Part shown: positions 57,101 to 64,000 of the stretch, piece after piece | Position numbering within the stretch: position 1 is the stretch's first letter | How the letters are laid out: every line of letters starts with the position of its first letter | Origin: Mugil cephalus | Taxonomy: Eukaryota; Chordata; Actinopteri; Mugiliformes; Mugilidae | NCBI RefSeq assembly: GCF_022458985.1 | Contig: NC_061771.1 | Span: 13,183,001 to 13,247,000 of the forward strand | Reading direction: 5' to 3' | Length of the DNA stretch: 64,000 bases | Program-made: the position numbers and the translations under genes | The notes under the pieces: model-generated | Databases searched by the model: none | The model's input: the letters and a program-made list of their open reading frames with translations, nothing else | Told to the model about the DNA's origin: nothing

Positions 57101-60100
57101 TCCTCGGTGTAGGGGACGTTGTCGTAAAAACTGAGCCGGCTGTCGACCGAGCCTGACGAGCCGCGACGCTGACGTCTGCTCTGCCGTCCCCGGAGGATCA
57201 CCGAGTTTCCGTTATCGTTCCCATTGTTGGCGCGTGAACTCCCATCCTGCAGGGCTTTGGGGAAGGTTCCCGGCTTGTGGCCCTCTGGCAAATAGAAGAA
57301 GATCATGCCCTCCTCTTCCTCCTCCTCCTCCTCCTCTTCTTCTTCCACTTGTCTGCCATTGTCTTGAACGCTGCAGTTGTTTCTGCGGTTCTGCTCGTCG
57401 ACCGTCATCCCGCTGCTGGCTTGGCAGGGGATGGGCGGGGCAGATTTGGGCGGGGGTGTCGTCTGCTGATCTGAGGCTTGTTGGAGAATGCTGAAAGGAT
57501 CGAAACCTTCCAGATACATCCCTCCTCTCTTGCTGGAGCCGGCCGCTGTGCTGTGGCTGCGTGCTCGAGTCACCGGACTCGGGGTGCTCACCGCGCTCCC
57601 GCTGCTGGCCTCAGACTGGCTGCTCCCGGTGCTGCCGGTGCTGCCGTTGCTGGTCTGAGTGGAGTAGGATACGGAGCGCTTCCGGTTGAGTGTCATGGTC
57701 TCCGTGGGATCGCGGTGATGATTGAGGTTCTGGTTGAGGTTGATGCTGGAGATGTCCACACAGTTGAGCCTGCGCAGCTTGTCGTCGTCCAGGCCCTCCT
57801 TGATGACGGGGCCGCTGATTTCTATCTTCCCTCCGCCGGTGCTGCCCTTCTTCTTCTTCTTGGAGGAGGTGCCGCTCCGAAGCCGCAGACTCTCCATCCT
57901 CTTCAGGAAGCTCTTGGCTCTCGAGCGAGTGCTTTTGCCGCTGCCGCTTCCTCGGTCCAGACTTCCTCCCCGTCCCACCATCCCCGTTTTCACATCAAAC
58001 GTGAACTGCCTGAACGTCTCCAGGGGCGACGGAGGCAATCCATCAGACAAAGAGTCCTCGTTAGGGCATCCTGACCCGCCCGTGCCCGAAGACGAACACA
58101 TGCTAGCTACTGAGCTGGCACGGGTGGCGCCTGCAGGCGCAGCTTCGTTTGCCAGGGCGGCGCCATGGCTCTGCTCTTCTCCTCTTCCTCCGCTCCCACT
58201 GCTGTGGATGGAGCCCACTTCTGGCTGTTCGCTGAGGTCCGTCAATACGCTCTCTGAGCTGTGGCCTTCGCGCAGGACGAGCTTGCCTTTCTGAGACACC
58301 TGGTCCTTAGGAAACTGGGCCTGGGCGTCATCTGCAGGCAGCGTAGAGAAAACCTCCAGCTCCTCCATGCGGGACCAGCGCTTGCTGTCCCTCTGAAAGG
58401 TCCAGCGGCCACTGATGGCGCAAGGCTCGTCCTCATCTGAGTCCTCGCTCTGAGTAAGAAAAAGAAATAGCAACAAGAGGAGGAAAAAGGAGCGGGAGGG
58501 AGAGAAGGGAACAGTTAGAGGTCATTGTGAACTTCTTTTCCAGCATTTTTCACCTTGATCCAGGAAACTTACTGGAATAATGGAATTTCTTTCAAACTAC
58601 ATGAACTCCAATTATATACAATGGCTGTCAAATCATAATACAAGACTGTTAACATGTCAACATAAAAAGAAGAAGCAAATCAAACATTACATATACATAC
58701 ACATATGTGTGTGTATATATATATATATATATATAGCGACCATTACTGAGCACCAATTTAATGTTTGTCGCCAAAATGCACAAAGACCATCCCCAGTTTG
58801 GTTAATCTATGTCAGGCCCTGAAGGGAGCTCAGGAAATTCCATTATGACCCTCATAGCTCACAATGCAGCCAGCCAGACTGGGGTAACCCCCCGTCCACA
58901 CAGACTTTATCTCCTCTGTGTGACTGGTACACTGCTGCAGTCAGTTTTTATTATTTATCCAGAGATATCCAACCTCCCCTACAATCACAAGTGCATAAAA
59001 CCAGACCACGCGCCACAGTTTAACCATTTTCCCCTCTCCTTTTAAAGCCGCCTACCTATTATTGCATAACCTGAATTCACCAAAACACAAAAGCTTTCCA
59101 TCGTCAAGATGAAGCTCCTCTGCTCAAAATGAGAGACACTCACCAAGAAAAGCAAACGTGTCCCTACTCCACATACAGGCATTATCAAGTGGAAATGTTA
59201 TGTAATTTCAAATAGAAACGAACCAGTTTTTTTAAACTCAATGCTTGTGAAAGGACAATAGATATGTTCGTGACATTTTTCTGTACCGTTGAGGCTTGGT
59301 TGGAATGTGAGATAAAGGCTGTCTATGCTGCCTGCTGTGCGTGTGAGAGCAGAGACTGGCCAACAAAGACAGATCCATTTGTCCACATTCTAGAGATATC
59401 TTATCCCCAAACCGTCAAAGGATTCACTGAACGTCACGTAGAGGAGCGTGCAGAACTCACCCACTCAGAATAAAACAAAAAGGGAAAGAGTGCAGCACAA
59501 TGGACAAGAGGTACGGGGACAGAGGTTTACAAGAAAACGTGAGGAGATCAATGCATTCCTAAGTTGCCTGTGGGGGGGGGGGCTTTTGGGGGAGGGGGCT
59601 TGTCGTCCTGTAGGTTATCTACCACTTTGACTCCTCTGTTGAGTCCTCAAATGGAAGATGACACAGAAAGGGTCATCCTAATGAATACCAATACCGTACC
59701 TGGAACAAGGACGTCACTGTGTAGGTCCTTAAGGCAATTTGGGGAATTGAGGTCAATTTAAATTGGAGTGATGTCTGCCATCCTGGAATTTCTAGTTTAG
59801 TAACAACACGGTCTATAGCTGGAACTTTAACAGAGTTATCCTAATTGCGTCAAGGAGAAAACACTTTCCAAGACTTGTACTTCTACTAAAGACAAATGTT
59901 GGCACAGCTGGCATTTTTGGGAGTTACATATCCCCACCTCGACACACATACCATCGCAAAGACCCTTACACGCATGACCACAGACACGACAAGTATGACT
60001 GTTTGTTGAGTGACACAAAAGCAAGCATGCTAGCTCTTTTTTTTTTTTTGCGGAGAGCCAGAAGTATGAGGAAGTATTTGAGAAAGAAGGTGAGTATGCC

Positions 60101-60867
60101 TTAAGTGGGGGGAGGTCCGGGTGAATGCAACCCCTTCATTTAGACATTAAAGCTATCCTCCCTCCCCCAAGGGTGCTCACAACCCAAGTGATATAGAAAT
60201 AAACCCAACAGGTGCCTTCTCATTAAACAAGATGAGAGAAAACACAGATTTGCCCTGTGGCCACGGTTGAACTGATGTTTGAGGTGAAGGAATTGTGGAT
60301 GAGGAGACGTGCGAAGGGGGATTTTCGGGAAGGGAGGTCGTCAAACGGCGCACTTACTCTTTTTCTCTGTGGTGATATCTCCAGTCTCATCAGGGCGCAC
60401 TTGTTGAGAGTGTTCAGCCTCCTGCAAAGACACACACACACACACGTTGATTGAGTGGATTAAAATTGAAGGGGGCTTTAAATATCGTAGCTTGAAGACT
60501 TTTTCCTAAAACATGAATGAGGATGTTTGACGGAAGAAATAATGAAACGAGGATCAAATAAAGGTGGAGGTGGTGGGAAGGTGGGGTGTACCCAGTCCGG
60601 CTAATGAGCTGCTGAAGGATAATCCCTATGTGAGTGGGAAGAGAATGAGCGGGAGGCGGAAAAGGAGAGAGCGGGGAGAATGAAATCTGCTGGAGTGGCG
60701 ACGAAAACTCGGGGAGGGGACAGAAAACTTATCCCCCCAGCCACCTGGAGGAGGGGAGCGAGGGAGGCGGTGGGGTCCACCCTCTGGAGAGCTCTTAGAG
60801 CATATCATGTAACAATGGAGAGATGAAGTGATGGGAACTGAGGGACAGTTGGGTTTGTGGGGAGGAG

Positions 60868-60900
<33 letters not shown>

Positions 60901-63148
60901 GCTGCCAAGAGAGGAGACACTGAGATGATAGCTTCCAGATGTATAGAGGAACACCTGCTGTGGTTTATTACTTAGAGCTGGAATTTGAAGAAGGAGCGGA
61001 CTCCATTAAAGAGCCATTAGGACTCTCCTCATATGTTAATTAATATAATAAGTTAGTCTACAGTGACACTAGCTGGAATGTATCTCTTTTCATATGCACA
61101 AACCACTGCTTTATTGAAACTTCATGAAAAACAAAGCTTTGGAACTTTAAAAAGAAATACATACATTAAGGCAGATTAGACACAGTGAACCACAGTGGGG
61201 AGAGGAACAGGTACAGTGCACGTTTCCACGGCGCTTGTCATACGATTCTTTTATCTTATCAGCAACTTTCCAGAGCGTGCCTCCTTTTGAAGTCATGCCC
61301 TCATGGTTTGACTCGGGGCAAAACAAGTGATAGTAAGGCAGAGGAATGAGAAGAAGAATGGGATACGTCTTCAAAAGAGGGACAGAAGACGGACGAATGG
61401 TCCGGTGGAACTCGTAAGCTCACCTGCAGAGAGCCTCGATGGCGTCCCGATCGAGGAAGTCGTGATCTCTGGTGACCGAGGAAATGTCAATGGGGAAGAG
61501 GGCATCTAAAGGGAGAGGGAGAGTGACTCCGGTTAGCGTGGGCATCTGGATCAGTGTTTTCAGATCGAGCTAAAGATACCACCCCTAGCCCCTGCCCCAA
61601 ACACACAACCAACCACCCACCCACCCAAACACCCACCCCATTCAACCTTGATGAAAAGCTAAAAGAGGAAGTAGCGTCTTAGCCGACCAAACAAACACAG
61701 CTGCAGCTTTCAGAGCGGGCAGGCAGGGGGGATATGGAGCACAGAGGGAGAGAACAGGGGATTGATTGAAGAATGACAATAGGTACTCCACTGCAGCTCG
61801 GGGTCCCACTTCCTTTTCTGCTTTTAGTTTTTTTTTTTCTCCCTGGTCTACCTCAGTAACAGGATCACTTCACCCACTATTCACTGGCTTGGTAAAGACG
61901 CATGGTTGAGATGCCTTATGCTGGCCGCAGTGCTCGGGGTGGACGGAGAGACACGTGTTTGCTGGAATGCGCTGACCCAACCCAAAATGGGAATCTCGCA
62001 TCTAAACCCTAAGGGACAATGATGATAAGAAAACGCTGTTGGTGGCAGGCCAGCACCTTTAACCGACTGTACTGAAGCAGGTCTATCAGTCCGCTTATCT
62101 TTAGTGGGCCTATAGTCCTGACAGCACGGACAATAGAGATTCTCCCATCGATACGACAGAGGGAAACATGTGTCTGAACGGCAACTCCTACTGGTGCGGA
62201 TTTACCAAAACACTGAGCTTTAAAGTCAGTGATTGACTGTGGTTTGCACATGTGTGTTGCTGCTTCACGCATGTACGTATGAAAGGTCTCATCACTTGCG
62301 CAGAAACACAATGAACGTCCCACTCAAATGGGAAACCTCTCACGGCTAAGTGGACACACGCAATGACCTGTTGACAACGGTAGCTTGGAGCTGCTGTCAT
62401 CGTGCAGTAATTACATAAGGGCGACTGGTATGCCCGTGGTACGGTTAGAGGAGCTAAATGGAGGGTAAAGAATGCTCGATATATTTTGGCGAGTGTGTAT
62501 TTAAAACTCAAGGGTCAGGCAAAGCATTCTTTGTCCACCATTTGTCATTGTATGAGTAACTTTATAGGGTAAAGAAAACAATGTTTTGCTCTGGTTTAAT
62601 AGTCGAACCTTGGTCCCAAAGGGTAAGTATACAGGTTACAGTATAATCAAAGCACAGTTAATGTTTGGGCATATGGAAGACTGGGCTGAGGTTTGCGTGG
62701 CTTCTGGTGCTGAGGGGGAAAAAAAGCCTCTCCTCTTACCCCTTAGGAATGTATATGTGGTTTGTAAGCATGCACAGGCACAAGTGTTGGTGTTTTGTGT
62801 GCCTGGCAAAGGATATAATGAGGGTACGTGCACTGTACACTTACCTTAATTACATGAAAAAGTGAAAAAAGGGTTATGTGTTAATTTCACCTCAGTTTAA
62901 GTACAATTTAAGTAAATTATTCTTTTCTTATTATGCATTTACCGTACAAATTTCACTTCAGTAAAAGAACAAAAGTTTACGTTGGTTTTTAACACTGATG
63001 ATTCCTAAAACTGTCAAACCAAACCCCGGTATCTGTCAAGCAGCTGCTTTGAGTGAGTGGGTTAATGTTTCCTTACCTTCATAAAGCTGGGCGTACTGTG
63101 GGAACCCTGCAGCCCGGAGCCAGGTACAGGCCTCTTTGGCTTCGATCT
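49354..63148 (-). CDS. dlc1: DLC1-family Rho GTPase-activating protein (SAM-RhoGAP-START), 5' end outside the window
   Basis: Thirteen exons in transcript order are 63148-63077, 61505-61424, 60421-60358, 58449-56786, 56058-55879, 54548-54389, 53540-53333, 52920-52704, 52428-52314, 51110-50895, 50034-49817, 49712-49539 and 49453-49354. All have consensus borders and join in frame (3470 nt, 1155 residues plus TGA). Exons 1-3 give the SAM domain (IEAKEACTWLRAAGFPQYAQ). The large exon gives a Ser-rich region with SFYDNVP (tensin-binding type). Next comes RhoGAP with Arg finger GLFRKSG and LAVCLAPSLFHLN, then START ending VARIRDSFTVPMDK. The family inactivates RhoA at focal adhesions. DLC1 is preferred over STARD8 and STARD13 by memory of RhoGAP similarity and the LONRF1 neighbour, but the paralogue is not certain. 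Confidence 0.85.
51111..52313 (-). other. dlc1: dlc1 intron (51111-52313)
   Basis: 1.2 kb; nothing recognised beyond AT-rich sequence. Confidence 0.5.
52314..54548 (-). CDS. dlc1: dlc1 RhoGAP-domain exons
   Basis: The exons 54548-54389, 53540-53333, 52920-52704 and 52428-52314 encode AVPKFMKRIKVRDYKDRNVF, QRTGQPLPQGIQQAMRYLRS, GLFRKSGVKSRIQALRQMNE, NYEGQSAYDVADMLKQYFRD, TPTNLAVCLAPSLFHLNTLR and LNENLAATHGLAHMI. The catalytic Arg codon of GLFRKSG is at 53526-53528. Confidence 0.93.
53541..55878 (-). other. dlc1: dlc1 introns around exon 54548-54389
   Basis: Intron parts 53541-54388 and 54549-55878. They hold G-rich and GT-rich stretches near 54795 and 54890-54910. Nothing coding recognised. 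Confidence 0.5.
56786..58449 (-). CDS. dlc1: dlc1 large Ser-rich exon
   Basis: It encodes SEDSDEDEPCAISGRWTFQR (known DLC1 block), SFLKRMESLRLRSG, YLEGFDPF, a 12-Glu run before GMIFFYLPEGHKPGTFPKAL, SFYDNVP and SDSALDSASPCPSSP, and ends RRDSGVGASLTRTSR. The Glu run and a second acidic stretch sit on CTC/TTC-rich plus-strand DNA. Confidence 0.93.
58450..60357 (-). other. dlc1: dlc1 intron after the third SAM exon
   Basis: 1.9 kb. A TA/CA-rich microsatellite sits at about 58690-58735 and G runs near 59572-59590. No exon recognised. Confidence 0.5.
60358..63148 (-). CDS. dlc1: dlc1 SAM-domain exons (63148-63077, 61505-61424, 60421-60358)
   Basis: They encode IEAKEACTWLRAAGFPQYAQ, LYED, ALFPIDISSVTRDHDFLDRD, AIEALCR and RLNTLNKCALMRLEISPQRK. 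This is the SAM domain of DLC1-type proteins. The first exon begins with the last two bases of a codon, so an upstream exon must supply the start; none was found within 63149-64000. Confidence 0.9.
60872..60901 (+). repeat. Poly-G run of 30 bases
   Basis: Thirty consecutive G within a dlc1 intron (C-rich on the transcribed strand). Length in assemblies is often inaccurate for such runs. Confidence 0.95.
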
Positions 63149-64000
63149 CTACATAAGAGAAAGACAGGGAAAAAAAGAAGCTTTGTTAGGAGTTTTGGAA
63201 AACTTTTCAACCCACTGAAATGGAAAATAAATCAAGCACACCCCATCCAAAGGCGTGTAATGATATTAGTGATATACACAAACATCCTTGTGCTCATTGA
63301 TGAGAAGGGTTTTTATTAAATCTGAATGAAACATAAATATAAGACAAAGCTGCAGCGTGTTGCCAGGTTATCAGACATGAGCTGTTTGACCTTATTAGCT
63401 ACTCTTCTCTTACATGCTTCTAAAGGCTGTTACGTATTCTGTGAGAAGAGAGAAATTTGTTCTTGTGGCCTTCGTTTGGGAGTTCTCAGTTTGTTCTCAA
63501 CGGATCAACGGATTTTTTTCTCGTGTGGTGTCCGGCAACTACTCTGTGATTAGTCAGAAATTGGAAATGGGTGTGGTTAATACTTGTTACTCTGTGAGCT
63601 CACAGGTGCTAATATTTTTAGTGCGACCACTGATTTCTCCTGGCTAGAGATCGGTATGTGCAGGTCCGTGCTGAATGAACAGAGCGATGTGACGGACACG
63701 GCCGTCAAAACAACTGGTCGTGAAAGAAAATCTCCCTCATCTACCAAAATGCTTAGCACGTGTGACACATGCTGCGGTCGGGGGGCCCTACGAGGACCAG
63801 ACGAGGGCCAGAACAAACTTTGTTCTCGTGCCCGCTCACCTCAAGAACAAATTTCTCGCTTATGTCTCGCGCTATGTAACGAGCTTAAGGCTAAAGCGCA
63901 AAGCACTGTTCGTACAAATTGTGTTAACACCTTCAAACGGCAGGTGTGTGCCAGTTAAGCTCCTTAGCCAGGTAAAGCAGTGGTTTTCTTTGTTCAAACA
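61506..64000 (-). other. dlc1: dlc1 introns flanking the first visible exon
   Basis: Intron 61506-63076 carries a (CACC)n-like patch near 61609-61637. The stretch 63149-64000 holds no exon I could place; the next upstream dlc1 exon must lie beyond the window. Confidence 0.45.

Noticed and set aside
57478..58294. Two long plus-strand open frames (198 and 190 aa) opposite the big dlc1 exon
   Set aside because: They are antisense shadows of a GC-rich coding exon whose minus-strand protein is clearly DLC1-like.
63584..63958. Plus-strand 124-aa open frame at the window end
   Set aside because: No recognisable domain, no splice or promoter support, and it lies in the presumed dlc1 intron.

Overview
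This is a vertebrate nuclear DNA window, almost certainly from a ray-finned (teleost) fish. It holds three multi-exon protein genes with GT-AG introns. Around them are typical fish repeats: a Penelope-like element, hAT and MITE-type DNA transposons, LINE tails, a gypsy remnant and microsatellites. No prokaryotic features were seen. Exon models were built by eye from splice sites, reading-frame continuity and remembered family sequences; no search was run.

Layout: (1) 560-20564, + strand: a complete 8-exon calcium-binding-protein gene, best read as cabp4 (251 aa, four EF-hand units, the second degenerate). (2) 32495 down to 22823, - strand: a complete 12-exon lonrf1-like gene (about 743 aa; RING, TPR-like region, second RING, LON substrate-binding domain). 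It is tail-to-tail with cabp4; their polyadenylation signals lie about 0.5 kb apart. (3) 63148 down to 49354, - strand: the 3' 13 coding exons of a DLC1-family gene (SAM, Ser-rich linker, RhoGAP, START; 1155 aa visible). Its 5' end lies beyond the window. LONRF1 and DLC1 are also neighbours on human 8p, which supports both names.

The 17 kb between lonrf1 and the DLC1-family gene (32.5-49.3 kb) is a transposon graveyard. It contains a Penelope-like element in head-to-head form flanked by a 15-bp target-site duplication. It also contains two diverged LTR-like or promoter-like direct repeats, opposing LINE reverse-transcriptase fragments, an SGNH-hydrolase-like pseudogene behind a CCAAT/TATA-type promoter, a gypsy integrase relic, and a hAT element with a perfect terminal repeat and an 8-bp duplication. 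The cabp4 introns hold further MITE-like elements.

The three genes have no known shared pathway: CaBP4 tunes presynaptic calcium channels, LONRF proteins are RING ubiquitin ligases, and DLC1 proteins are Rho GTPase-activating proteins at focal adhesions. The most unusual items are the symmetric Penelope insertion with its ribozyme-like hairpin, the SGNH relic, and a 105-nt frame-neutral intron in lonrf1.
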